Made by a program: the position numbers and the translations under genes. Shown piece after piece: positions 1 to 8,593 of a DNA stretch of 64,000 nt. The notes below the pieces were generated by a model. It did not search any database. It was not told where the DNA came from and was given only the letters and a program-made list of their open reading frames with translations. Source of the DNA: Fervidobacterium sp. (GTDB lineage: Bacteria; Thermotogota; Thermotogae; Thermotogales; Fervidobacteriaceae); contig JANZZV010000003.1 of the NCBI GenBank assembly GCA_026419195.1, forward strand, positions 111,464-175,463, in the 5' to 3' direction. Position 1 is the stretch's first letter. Each line of letters begins with the position of its first letter.

Positions 1-1074
1 GTTTTTGTTTTTTCAGCTATTCGTATAGGTGTTTTTGAACCATTAACTGGAGCATTCGCAGCTGGAGGTCAACTTACAGTTAGGGGTATCAGACTTGCCA
101 ACGAACTATTTCCAACCGCTATGAAGCAAAAAGTAGAACTTGTCATTCTCGATAACAAAACAGACAAGGTAGAAGCAGCGAATGCAGTTACAAGGCTTAT
201 ACAAGTTTACAACGTAAGTGCTATTATTGGAAGCTATGGTAGCTCTTTGGCAATTCCAGGAAGTGAAGTTGCAAACAGAATGAAGGTTCCCATGGTAGGT
301 TGTTCACCAACCAATCCACTTGTCACAAAAGACAAGGAGTATGTTTTCAGAGTTTGCTTTATCGACCCATTTCAAGGTACTGTTATGGCAAAATTTGCAG
401 TAGAAACACTTAAAGCTAAGACAGCATACATTATTCAAGACATATCTTCTGACTATTCCGTTGGTCTTGCTCATTACTTTAGAAATGCATTTATACAGTT
501 TACCGGTAACTCAAAATCAGTTCTTGGCGTCGCCTCATATCAGGGAGGAGACCAAGATTTCACTGCCCAGCTTACGCTTGCAAAAGCCAAAAATCCCGAT
601 GTTCTCTTCATACCAGCTGGTTCATATGGTGATGCTGCGCTTATCATGAAACAAGCAAGAGAGATGGGTATTAAATCTATATTCCTTGGCGGAGATACTT
701 GGGAAGTTCCAGAGATTATAGATGTTGCAGGAGATGCGGCGGAAGGTGCTTACTTTAGCACGCATTTTGACGAAAAGGTTATGACTACTGAAATGACGAA
801 GAAATTTGTTGAAGCATACAGAAAAAAATACAACGAAGAACCGAATGCATTTGCAGCCTTGGGATTCGATGCCTATCTTGTAATTATTGATGCTATCAAC
901 AGGTCAAAATCATGGAAACCAGAAGATATAAAGAATGCTTTGGCACTTACGAAAAACTTCCAAGGTGCAACTGGAAACATCACATTTGATGAAAACGGAG
1001 ATGCGATAAAAGATGCTATCGTGAAGAAGATTGAAAAAGGTGCGTTTAAATTTGTGACAGTTGTTAAACCGTAA
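1..1074 (+). CDS. Branched-chain amino-acid type ABC transporter binding protein (5' truncated by window)
   Basis: The reading frame is open from base 1, so the gene begins before the window. The visible N-terminus (VFVFSAIRIGVFEPLTG) looks like the end of a signal peptide followed by the first strand of a LivK-type (Peripla_BP_6) periplasmic binding protein. The core DPFQGTVMAKFAV and YQGGDQDFTAQL segments are shared almost unchanged with the next gene, so the two are tandem paralogs of roughly 60% identity by eye. It should capture an amino acid or a related small ligand outside the inner membrane for the permease encoded at 2307-4240. The substrate cannot be told from sequence. Confidence 0.9.
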   Translation, partial: VFVFSAIRIGVFEPLTGAFAAGGQLTVRGIRLANELFPTAMKQKVELVILDNKTDKVEAANAVTRLIQVYNVSAIIGSYGSSLAIPGSEVANRMKVPMVGCSPTNPLVTKDKEYVFRVCFIDPFQGTVMAKFAVETLKAKTAYIIQDISSDYSVGLAHYFRNAFIQFTGNSKSVLGVASYQGGDQDFTAQLTLAKAKNPDVLFIPAGSYGDAALIMKQAREMGIKSIFLGGDTWEVPEIIDVAGDAAEGAYFSTHFDEKVMTTEMTKKFVEAYRKKYNEEPNAFAALGFDAYLVIIDAINRSKSWKPEDIKNALALTKNFQGATGNITFDENGDAIKDAIVKKIEKGAFKFVTVVKP

Positions 1075-1119
1075 TTTTTTTAGACAGTTTTATAAAAATA
1101 ATTAAGGTGGGTGAGAATA

Positions 1120-2241
1120 ATGAAAAGGTGTGTTGTTTTATTGATTCTTTTAGCCAGTATAGTTACGATTTTTGCAGCTAACGAAATAGTAATAGGAGTA
1201 ACTCAGCCACTTACTGGTAATTATGCCATGGGTGGGCAACTTGGCCTTAGAGGTATTGAAATGGCTTACGAAGAGGTCCCATCTGTACTTGGAAGACCTA
1301 TAAAACTTGTAACACTTGATAATAAAAGCGACAAAATAGAAGCTGCAAATGTTGTCACAAGGCTTATAGAACAATTTAAAGTTGTTGCTATACTTGGTAC
1401 ATACTCAAGTGCTCTTGGTATACCAGGTGCTGAAATTGCTAACAAAAATAAGGTTGTTTACATAGCTCCTTCAAACACAAATCCTCTTGTTACAAAGGAT
1501 AAGCCATACGTTTTCAGGGTTTGCTTTATTGATCCATTCCAGGGAACTGTTATGGCAAAGTTTGCAGTCCAAAATCTGAAAGCAAAAACAGCGGCAGTTA
1601 TTTACGACGTGTCCAATGACTACTCTGTTGGTCTTGCGTATTATTTCAGAGATGCATTTATCAAATTGACAGGAAATTCAAAAGCAATACCTGTTTACAT
1701 AGCCTATCAAGGTGGAGACCAAGACTTTACAGCGCAGTTGACAGCTGTCAAAAAAGCAAATCCAGATGTTATATTTATCCCTGCAGGTATCGTTGGAGAT
1801 GCTGCACTAATTGCAAAACAAGCAAGAGAATTAGGACTGAAACAACCATTACTTGGTGGAGATACCTGGGATTTGCCACAGTTAATAGAAATTGGTGGTC
1901 CTGCAGTTGAAGGGGCATATTACAGTACAATGTTTGATGTTAAAGCAGAACTTTCCGATAAGACAAAACCGTTTGTTGAAAAATATAGAAAGAAATATAA
2001 CGAAGATCCGGGATATTTACCTGCTCTTGCTTATGATGCTTACATGGTCTTAATCGACGCAATTAGGAGGGCAAACTCAGATAAACCAGAAGACATAAGA
2101 AAGGCTCTTCTGACAACAAACTATGTAGGTGTTTCTGGTAGAATCAGATTTGACCAAAACAGAGATGCTATAAAAGACGCCGTTATTAAGACCATCAAAA
2201 ATGGAAAATTTGAGTTTGTAACGGTTATAAAAGGCGACTAA
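1120..2241 (+). CDS. livK: Branched-chain amino-acid type ABC transporter binding protein (second copy)
   Basis: This is a complete Peripla_BP_6/LivK-type binding protein of 373 residues with an N-terminal signal peptide (MKRCVVLLILLASIVTIFAA) and then NEIVIGVTQPLTGNYAMGG, the usual first strand and ligand loop. The start is set at ATG 1120 because the ribosome binding site AAGGTGGG (1104-1111) runs into an upstream GTG at 1111, which is too close. It is a paralog of the preceding gene and lies 65 bp before livH, separated by a perfect hairpin. Two binding proteins with one permease suggest that the transporter takes more than one ligand (inference). Confidence 0.92.
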   Translation: MKRCVVLLILLASIVTIFAANEIVIGVTQPLTGNYAMGGQLGLRGIEMAYEEVPSVLGRPIKLVTLDNKSDKIEAANVVTRLIEQFKVVAILGTYSSALGIPGAEIANKNKVVYIAPSNTNPLVTKDKPYVFRVCFIDPFQGTVMAKFAVQNLKAKTAAVIYDVSNDYSVGLAYYFRDAFIKLTGNSKAIPVYIAYQGGDQDFTAQLTAVKKANPDVIFIPAGIVGDAALIAKQARELGLKQPLLGGDTWDLPQLIEIGGPAVEGAYYSTMFDVKAELSDKTKPFVEKYRKKYNEDPGYLPALAYDAYMVLIDAIRRANSDKPEDIRKALLTTNYVGVSGRIRFDQNRDAIKDAVIKTIKNGKFEFVTVIKGD

Positions 2242-2253
2242 TTATTGTTTTTT

Positions 2254-2277
2254 GCGCTACGCCTTTTGGCGTAGCGC
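2254..2277 (+). terminator. Perfect hairpin between livK and livH
   Basis: GCGCTACGCC, a TTTT loop and its exact complement form a 10-bp GC-rich stem. It is followed by ATTTATTAAA, not a clean T-run, so it may be a leaky terminator or a 3' stabiliser that lets the binding-protein mRNA outnumber the permease mRNA. The hairpin is seen directly; the role is inferred. Confidence 0.7.
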
Positions 2278-2306
2278 ATTTATTAAACGATCTTGGGGGT
2301 GTTTAG

Positions 2307-3200
2307 ATGGATATTAATCTTTTTATGCAGCATATGGTCAATGCTATATCACTTGGTTTTGTGTTTGGGTTAGTGGCAGTTGGCTACGCTTTGGTTTACG
2401 GAGTAGTTAAGTTAGTTAATTTTGCGCATGGTGACGTATTCATGATGGCTGCATATTTTATGTTCTATACTTCTTTGATATTTGGTGCTCCGTGGCTCAG
2501 TGCAGTCATTCTTGGTATTGCGTTTACTTCTTTACTTGGTGTGGGTATAGAAAAGGTTGCTTACAAACCTTTAAGAAAATACCCTAGGATAAATTCCCTT
2601 GTTTCCTCTATAGGTATGTCATTTTTACTCCAGAATTTCGCAGTTGTCGTTTTTGGCGGTATACAGAGGTCATTTCCTGTACCAGAACCGATGAAGAAAA
2701 CACTTGTTTTAGGCGAGGTAAGAGTTCAAGCGGTTTCTATTTACACTATTATATTTTCTATTGTTGTTGTGACGCTCCTAACGTTCATTCTACAAAAAAC
2801 AAAAATAGGTCTTGCCATGCGCATACTTTCCAGAGACTTTGATACAGCAAGATTAATGGGAATAAATGTTAATAGAACAATTTCATTTACATTTGCGCTT
2901 GGTTCTGCTTTAGCAGCAGTAAGTGCTGTCTTCTGGGCACTTAGATATCCGCAGATTTTCCCATTTATGGGACAATATCCAGGAAGCCGCGCGTTTATAG
3001 CGGCAGTTGTTGGAGGTATAGGAAGTCTTAAAGGTGCACTAATTGGTGGTTTTGTCTTAGGTATGCTAACGGTACTTCTTCCAGCGTTCTTCCCGGAATA
3101 TTCTGGTTACAGGGAAGCATTCATTTTTGCACTTCTTGTTATTGTGTTAATATTCAAGCCGAATGGTCTTTTTGGTCAAGAGGCAGGTGAAAAAGCGTGA
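2307..3200 (+). CDS. livH: Branched-chain amino-acid ABC transporter permease LivH
   Basis: This is an inner-membrane permease of 297 residues with about eight hydrophobic segments. The stretch ALVYGVVKLVNFAHGDVFMM near residues 28-47 is the hallmark of LivH permeases. It would pair with LivM to form the membrane channel. GGGGGTG at 2295-2301 gives good spacing to ATG 2307. The stop overlaps the livM start by 4 bp, indicating translational coupling. The family is secure; the transported amino acid is not shown by sequence. Confidence 0.95.
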   Translation: MDINLFMQHMVNAISLGFVFGLVAVGYALVYGVVKLVNFAHGDVFMMAAYFMFYTSLIFGAPWLSAVILGIAFTSLLGVGIEKVAYKPLRKYPRINSLVSSIGMSFLLQNFAVVVFGGIQRSFPVPEPMKKTLVLGEVRVQAVSIYTIIFSIVVVTLLTFILQKTKIGLAMRILSRDFDTARLMGINVNRTISFTFALGSALAAVSAVFWALRYPQIFPFMGQYPGSRAFIAAVVGGIGSLKGALIGGFVLGMLTVLLPAFFPEYSGYREAFIFALLVIVLIFKPNGLFGQEAGEKA

Positions 3201-4240
3201 AGCGAACAACACGTGTTTTGCTTAGTGTTTTACTAATCCTGGCTGTTTATGTATTTGTGTTTTTTGCAGAAAGGTTTATGGATCCATTCATAAAAAGAGT
3301 CTTAAATACGGGATTTATATATGTTATCTTGGCAGTTAGCTTAAATCTTATAAATGGATTTACAGGTCAATTTTCGCTTGGTCATGCTGGTTTTATGGCA
3401 ATAGGTGCGTATTCTTCAGCTTTGCTGTACATGTCTGAAGAACAGAAAATATCTAACTTTTTTATGGAGCCGTTAATCTCTCCACTTGATAAAATACAGA
3501 TACCGTTTTTCTGGGCAATTATTGTTGGTGGCTTAATGGCAGCTATTGCTGGATTCATAGTTGGTGCACCGTGTTTGAGAGTAAAGGGAGACTATCTTGC
3601 AATAGTGACGTATGGTTTTTCAGAAATTATACGTTCGCTTTTCAACAACCTTCAGAATATTACAAATGGTCCACTTGGTTTAAAGGGACTTCCAACACAC
3701 ACTAATCTTTGGTGGACCGTTAGTTGGGCAATAATAACTATTATAGTTATCAAAAGAATTGTTGATAGTTCATATGGGAGAGCACTTAAAGCTATCAGAG
3801 ATGATGAAGTTGCCGCTGAAAATCTTGGTATAAATCTTTTTAGACACAAGGTACTTGCTTTCGTAATTGGCGCGTTCTTTGCAGGGATTGCTGGTGGTCT
3901 TCTTGGAAGTTTGTTGATGACTATCGATCCGAATTCATTCAGCATACTTTTTACTTATCAGATAATAACTATAATACTGCTCGGTGGACTTGGTAATATA
4001 ACCGGAAGTGTTATAGTTGGTATTGGATTTGCATTTTTGATGGAAGGTTTAAGATTTGTTGAAATGCCAATGAAAATATTTGGAGTTACTATACCAGGAA
4101 TTCTTGGTATGCGTATGCTAATATTCTCCATACTGCTCATGGTTACAATACTGTTTTTCAGGCAAGGTTTATTTGGCAACAGGGAATTCAGTTGGGAAGG
4201 AATTGCGAAACTCCTTTCCAAAAGGAAGGTGAAACGGTGA
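3197..4240 (+). CDS. livM: Branched-chain amino-acid ABC transporter permease LivM
   Basis: This second permease subunit has 347 residues and many membrane helices. The segment LNLINGFTGQFSLGHAGFMA is the LivM signature, and KAIRDDEVAAENLGIN is the cytoplasmic coupling loop that contacts the ATPase in this family. It starts with GTG 3197, overlapping the livH stop by 4 bp, with AGGTGA just upstream. It ends in TGATG, shared with the livG start. Confidence 0.95.
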   Translation: MKRTTRVLLSVLLILAVYVFVFFAERFMDPFIKRVLNTGFIYVILAVSLNLINGFTGQFSLGHAGFMAIGAYSSALLYMSEEQKISNFFMEPLISPLDKIQIPFFWAIIVGGLMAAIAGFIVGAPCLRVKGDYLAIVTYGFSEIIRSLFNNLQNITNGPLGLKGLPTHTNLWWTVSWAIITIIVIKRIVDSSYGRALKAIRDDEVAAENLGINLFRHKVLAFVIGAFFAGIAGGLLGSLLMTIDPNSFSILFTYQIITIILLGGLGNITGSVIVGIGFAFLMEGLRFVEMPMKIFGVTIPGILGMRMLIFSILLMVTILFFRQGLFGNREFSWEGIAKLLSKRKVKR

Positions 4241-5061
4241 TGGTTCAATCAGTCGAAGTTGGAAATTCAAAAAAATCTCCCACCAAACCAACAGTTTTAA
4301 AGATGGAACACGTTACAAAACGTTTCGGCGGTCTCGTGGCGGTTTCTGATTTTAACCTTGATTTGAAAGAAGGCGAGCTTCTTGGCCTAATAGGGCCAAA
4401 TGGTGCTGGAAAAACGACAGTATTCAACCTAATTACTCACGTTTTTCCCGTAAGTGAAGGAAAAATGGAATTTTACGGTCAAGACATAACTAAATTGAAT
4501 ACTGATAAAATAATAAGACTTGGAGTGGCAAGAACATTTCAAAATATAAGACTCTTCTCCAATATGACGGTTAAAGAGAACATTATGACAGCGTTTCACG
4601 CTCACCTCAAGTCTGATTTGTTTACATCTATTTTTTTCCTACCAAAATATCAAAGAGAAGAAGAATACATCAAAGACAAGACGTGGGAACTTATGAAAGA
4701 AGTTGGTATCGAACATCTTGCTGACTATAAGTCAAGTTCTTTGCCTTATGGGTTACAGAGGAAACTTGAGATAGCGCGTGCACTCGCTACAAATCCAAAG
4801 TTACTATTACTTGATGAGCCAGCAGCTGGTATGAATCCGGATGAAACACTCGAACTTAACCAGCTTATACTCAGAATAAGAGATAAATACAAACTGACAA
4901 TCATTGTTATTGAACACGATATGAAAGTTATAATGAATATATGCGAGCGCATAATAGTTCTTGATCACGGAGTTACAATAGCTGAAGGTACACCTGAGGA
5001 AATCCAAAAGAATCCATTAGTCATAAAAGCTTATTTGGGCGCAGGTGATGAGGATGCTTGA
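4240..5061 (+). CDS. livG: Branched-chain amino-acid ABC transporter ATPase LivG
   Basis: This is a cytoplasmic ATPase subunit with Walker A GPNGAGKTT, the LivG-type signature LPYGLQRKLEIARAL and Walker B LLLLDEPAAGMNP, ending in the usual H-loop IVIEHD. A TTG at 4192 would give a longer protein, but AAGGAAGGTG (4221-4230) fits ATG 4240, which shares one base with the livM stop. This gives 273 residues, slightly longer than the usual 255 or so because of a Ser/Lys/Pro-rich N-terminus before the ABC domain. Confidence 0.94.
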   Translation: MVQSVEVGNSKKSPTKPTVLKMEHVTKRFGGLVAVSDFNLDLKEGELLGLIGPNGAGKTTVFNLITHVFPVSEGKMEFYGQDITKLNTDKIIRLGVARTFQNIRLFSNMTVKENIMTAFHAHLKSDLFTSIFFLPKYQREEEYIKDKTWELMKEVGIEHLADYKSSSLPYGLQRKLEIARALATNPKLLLLDEPAAGMNPDETLELNQLILRIRDKYKLTIIVIEHDMKVIMNICERIIVLDHGVTIAEGTPEEIQKNPLVIKAYLGAGDEDA

Positions 5062-5758
5062 GATTTTGGATTTACATGTACATTACGGTGGTATACACGC
5101 AATTAAGGGTATATCAATGAAAGTGGAAGAAGGTCAAATAATATCTTTGATAGGTGCTAATGGTGCTGGAAAGTCCACTACACTCAGAACAATTTGTGGT
5201 CTTAAAGAAGCAACAAGAGGTAGTATAAAATATAAAGGAACAGAGTTAACAAAACTTGATACGAGTGAAATAGTTAGACTTGGCGTCACAATGGTACCAG
5301 AAGGAAGGCGTGTTTTTTCTAACCTAACAGTCTACGAAAATCTACTTGCAGGAGCGTATCTGAGAAAGGATAAGGAACAAATAAAAAAGGATATTCAGTA
5401 TGTGTTCGAACTTTTTCCCAGATTACAAGAAAGAATAAATCAGCGTGCTGGTACGTTGTCTGGTGGGGAACAGCAAATGTTAGCTATAGGTCGCGCTTTA
5501 ATGTCAAGGCCAAAATTACTGTTGTTTGATGAACCTTCCTTAGGACTTGCACCCGTCATAGTTAAAGAAGTCTTTCAGATGATAAAGAGAATTCACAGTG
5601 AAGGAGTTACGATACTATTGGTGGAACAAAATGCATATGAAGCATTGAAATTATCAGATTATGCATACGTTCTTGAGACAGGTAGGATTGTTTTGCAAGG
5701 TACGGGTAAAGAACTTTTGGAAGATGAGCGAGTTAGAAAAGCATACCTTGGAGGATAA
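5054..5758 (+). CDS. livF: Branched-chain amino-acid ABC transporter ATPase LivF
   Basis: This is the second ATPase subunit, with Walker A GANGAGKST, signature LSGGEQQMLAIGRAL and Walker B LLLFDEPSLGL. It is 234 residues, typical for LivF. Possible starts are GTG 5045, ATG 5048 and ATG 5054; the last is chosen because AGGTGA at 5043-5048 is then about 5 nt upstream and the protein begins MLEILDLHVHYGG as in relatives. It overlaps livG by 8 bp and ends the operon before a strong terminator. Confidence 0.94.
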   Translation: MLEILDLHVHYGGIHAIKGISMKVEEGQIISLIGANGAGKSTTLRTICGLKEATRGSIKYKGTELTKLDTSEIVRLGVTMVPEGRRVFSNLTVYENLLAGAYLRKDKEQIKKDIQYVFELFPRLQERINQRAGTLSGGEQQMLAIGRALMSRPKLLLFDEPSLGLAPVIVKEVFQMIKRIHSEGVTILLVEQNAYEALKLSDYAYVLETGRIVLQGTGKELLEDERVRKAYLGG

Positions 5759-5788
5759 GATCATGTAGAGAGTCATTTCCAATTTTTG

Positions 5789-5818
5789 GCGCGGAGCTCA
5801 AACTCCGTGCTTTTTTTT
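5789..5818 (+). terminator. Intrinsic terminator of the liv operon
   Basis: GCGCGGAG (5789-5796), a 6-nt loop and CTCCGTGC (5803-5810) form an 8-bp stem with one G-T wobble, followed at once by eight T residues. Confidence 0.9.
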
Positions 5819-5822
5819 ATGA

Positions 5823-5828
5823 TATAAT
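5823..5828 (+). promoter_or_regulatory. -10 element before the DNA glycosylase gene
   Basis: A perfect TATAAT sits just after the liv terminator. Transcription would start near 5835, beyond the ATG at 5831, which supports the TTG start at 5849. No good -35 element is visible because that position falls in the terminator stem. Confidence 0.55.
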
Positions 5829-5848
5829 TAATGTTTGAGGTGATAAGC

Positions 5849-6511
5849 TTGGATTTGGAGTTGTTATACAAAAAGCTTCTGGAAGTTCACGGTAAGCTTG
5901 GAAAATGGTGGCCGGGAAGTCCAGAAGAAATAGTTATCTCCGCAATACTTACTCAGAATACAAATTGGAAAAATGTCGAACGAGCAATGGAAAATTTAAA
6001 AGCTAAATGCACTAGCCTTAATGGAAAAGATTTCTTAAAGTGCATTTATAGGTTGAAGAGTAATTTAGCTGAGCTTATAAAACCTGTTGGTTTTTACAAT
6101 TTAAAAGCTCAAAGATTGGTTAATTTGCTTGAATGGCTTAAATCCTACGATTTCTCAATGGAGGAAATCAGTAAAATTGAGCTAAACAAACTCCGAGTCC
6201 AGCTTCTCAAAATAAATGGCGTAGGAGAAGAAACAGCCGATTCTATTATACTATACGCAATAGAAAAACCGGTATTTGTTATAGATGCATACACAAAACG
6301 CTTGTTGAGCAGACTATATAATATAAAGTACAGAAAGTACGATGAGTATAAAGACTTGTTTGAAAGCTCTATTAGCAAAGCTACTGATGTCTACCAAGAA
6401 TATCACGGGTTGATTGTTGATCACTCAAAGAAATACTGCAACTCAAAACCTATGTGTAAAGAATGCAATTTAAGAGATATGTGCATTTATCCGGTACATA
6501 ATCAAGTCTAA
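5849..6511 (+). CDS. Endonuclease III-related HhH-GPD DNA glycosylase
   Basis: This DNA-repair protein carries a helix-hairpin-helix (INGVGEETADSI), the conserved aspartate of the GPD loop (FVIDAYTKR) and a C-terminal four-cysteine cluster for a 4Fe-4S centre. The N-terminal WWPGSPEEIVISAILTQNT is typical of the endonuclease III-related group that includes the 3-methyladenine glycosylase MagIII. The lysine used by true Nth for its lyase step is replaced by Glu in GVGEETAD, so a monofunctional glycosylase is likely. Start TTG 5849 is preferred over ATG 5831 because GAGGTGAT lies 5 nt upstream of it and the TATAAT is too close to 5831. The lesion recognised is unknown. Confidence 0.85.
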   Translation: MDLELLYKKLLEVHGKLGKWWPGSPEEIVISAILTQNTNWKNVERAMENLKAKCTSLNGKDFLKCIYRLKSNLAELIKPVGFYNLKAQRLVNLLEWLKSYDFSMEEISKIELNKLRVQLLKINGVGEETADSIILYAIEKPVFVIDAYTKRLLSRLYNIKYRKYDEYKDLFESSISKATDVYQEYHGLIVDHSKKYCNSKPMCKECNLRDMCIYPVHNQV

Positions 6512-6619
6512 AACAGCAAGTGTTAATCGCAAGTTCACCGAAAAACTCAGAGTAATATTCCAACATATTGATGTTAAAAAGTAGATAATTTAAAAAGCTA
6601 TTAAAATAGCGACTGAATA

Positions 6620-6650
6620 AAAAAGCGAGGGTTTTATCCCTCGCTTTTTA
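6620..6650. terminator. Bidirectional terminator between convergent genes
   Basis: GCGAGGG and CCCTCGC form a stem around a TTTTAT loop, with an A-run on the left and a T-run on the right. It can serve both the glycosylase gene on plus and the binding-protein gene on minus. The 100 bases before it show nothing recognisable. Confidence 0.88.
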
Positions 6651-6657
6651 TGATTAA

Positions 6658-8502
6658 CTATTGTTGCTTGTACAATTCAAAGTAATCATTACCAGGGCGC
6701 ATTGGATTTTCATACCATCCTTTGACCCAAGCTCTCTGTGCTCTAACACCGACAGGTTGGTAAACAGGTATACTTATGTAATTATCTATTGCAAATTTTT
6801 GAATTTGAATGTAAAGTTTCTTTCGTTCATCTGGATCTGCTGAATTTCTTGCTGCCTCAATCAACTCATCAAGGCTCTTTCCTCCAAGTTCTTTTCTTGG
6901 TGTACTGACAAACTTTTTGAAATTGTCTCCCTGTCTTGGAGCATATGTACCTGCTGAGTGGTAGAATGTAAATATAAAATTGTCTGGATCAGGAAAATCA
7001 GCAAGCCAATTGAATATCGGCATCGGCAATTCCGATTTTCTCATCGCATCAAGATAGCTGGGCCAATTTAACGCAACAACATCCACCTTTATTTTTCCTG
7101 GAGCTATCATTTCCATGTACGTTTTAATCATTTCCGCAATTCTTTGTCTCATCATGTTACCAGTATTGTAAGCAACCGTGAATTTCAGACCAACTTTTAA
7201 TGCTTTTCCTTCCCACGCCTTTTCGAGGGCTTTTCTTGCTTCAGCTATGTTAAATCTGTAAAGAGGCAATGTCGGATCAAAACCAAGTAATGTATTAGGC
7301 AACGGCGATGGAATCCTAATACCGTATCCTTTGAGAACATCTCTAATAACCGCGTCATAATTTATTATGTAGGAGACTGCTTTTCTTGCGTTTACGTCAC
7401 TGAAGAAATCCGGTGGCATTCCATTACCATCCCATTTACCACTACCAATGTACTTGCTATTGGGAGATACTGACCAGGAAAACCCAACAGCAACAACCGA
7501 CAAACTGGGTATGTTTTCAATTATTTGAATATCTTTATTACCACGAATTTGATCTAAATATTCTAAAACTATTGCAATATCATCGGCATCACCTTTTTCA
7601 AGCATAAGTTTTCTCGTACCCCATTCGCTTACAGTCATTATGATAACTTTCTTTAACTTCGGTTCGCCTCTCCAGTAATCTTTATTAGCTTCAAGAACAA
7701 CTTTTCTGCTTGTTCTATCCCATTCAATAAGTCTGTAAGGACCTGTACCGATCGCCGTCGCATACAGTGGTGATTTTTCTTTTGGTATGTTTCTATACTT
7801 CCACCACGTATCTGGTTTTCCATCCCAGAGTCCCATTTTGATAGATGTTTCTTTATCAAGGACAGCAGACCAACCAACCGTATGTGCCATTACTGTCAAA
7901 AATGGACCGTACGGTCTGGCAAGTTTGAACACAACATTATCACCTTGAACTTCGATAGCCGGATCTATAACCTTTGTGTAAAGTTCAACAAGCTTATCTC
8001 TGAATTGAGGCAGTGGTTCACCATCTTTGAATATCTCAGCAACAGGTTTGCCAACATAATTGGAGATCATTTCGTTCAGTGAATTAACAGCGAAAATAGC
8101 ATTCCAAAGCATCCACATTGGTCCACCTGTTGGGTCATACAATAATCCTCTTTCAAAAGAATACTCCACATCTTCTGGCGTTAACGGATTACCATTGTGA
8201 AACTTCACACCTTTTCTTATTGGAAAAACATAGGTTTTGCCACCGTCTTTTATTAGTCCATTTTTAACTGTTGGAACTTCCGTCGATAGCCGAGGTTCAA
8301 ATTCTGTAAGACTGTTCTTCTTGTAGGCTATTAGACTTTCGTAAACGTTGTAGATTATTTCACCACTCACAGTATCATACGCCTGATGAATATCAAGTGT
8401 ATCCGGTTCCCCTACACCAGCAGAGACGTAAGTTGTAGGGTCAAACGCAAAGACTGTTACTACGACCACTAGAAATGTTACAAAAAATACTCTTTTTGAC
8501 AT
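6658..8502 (-). CDS. ABC transporter substrate-binding protein, family 5 (oligopeptide/oligosaccharide type)
   Basis: This is an exported binding protein of 614 residues with a signal peptide (MSKRVFFVTFLVVVVTVFAF) and the family 5 pattern: ESLIAYKK, then KGVKFHNGNPLTPEDVEYSFER near residue 95, and TGPYRLIEWDR near 260. In Thermotogota such proteins bind peptides or oligosaccharides. No permease or ATPase genes lie beside it, so it either serves a transporter encoded elsewhere or is expressed alone. AGGGGGGAT lies about 8 nt upstream of the ATG. The ligand is not predictable from the sequence alone. Confidence 0.92.
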   Translation of the reverse strand: MSKRVFFVTFLVVVVTVFAFDPTTYVSAGVGEPDTLDIHQAYDTVSGEIIYNVYESLIAYKKNSLTEFEPRLSTEVPTVKNGLIKDGGKTYVFPIRKGVKFHNGNPLTPEDVEYSFERGLLYDPTGGPMWMLWNAIFAVNSLNEMISNYVGKPVAEIFKDGEPLPQFRDKLVELYTKVIDPAIEVQGDNVVFKLARPYGPFLTVMAHTVGWSAVLDKETSIKMGLWDGKPDTWWKYRNIPKEKSPLYATAIGTGPYRLIEWDRTSRKVVLEANKDYWRGEPKLKKVIIMTVSEWGTRKLMLEKGDADDIAIVLEYLDQIRGNKDIQIIENIPSLSVVAVGFSWSVSPNSKYIGSGKWDGNGMPPDFFSDVNARKAVSYIINYDAVIRDVLKGYGIRIPSPLPNTLLGFDPTLPLYRFNIAEARKALEKAWEGKALKVGLKFTVAYNTGNMMRQRIAEMIKTYMEMIAPGKIKVDVVALNWPSYLDAMRKSELPMPIFNWLADFPDPDNFIFTFYHSAGTYAPRQGDNFKKFVSTPRKELGGKSLDELIEAARNSADPDERKKLYIQIQKFAIDNYISIPVYQPVGVRAQRAWVKGWYENPMRPGNDYFELYKQQ

Positions 8503-8533
8503 CTTTATCCCCCCTTGTAAAAAGTGTCACTAT

Positions 8534-8539
8534 ATTATA
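8534..8539 (-). promoter_or_regulatory. -10 element of the family 5 binding-protein gene
   Basis: Reading on the minus strand, TATAAT lies 32 bp before the start codon in the 91-bp gap after proC. The -35 region is weak. It implies that the binding protein is transcribed separately from the proline operon. Confidence 0.55.
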
Positions 8540-8593
8540 TCACTTTTGAAATAAAATCCAAAATTTTTATTTAATAATTTGTGTAATAAATAG

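Noticed and set aside
6658-8502. Part of a complete peptide ABC transporter operon
   Set aside because: No permease or ATPase genes adjoin it; neighbours are a DNA glycosylase and proC.
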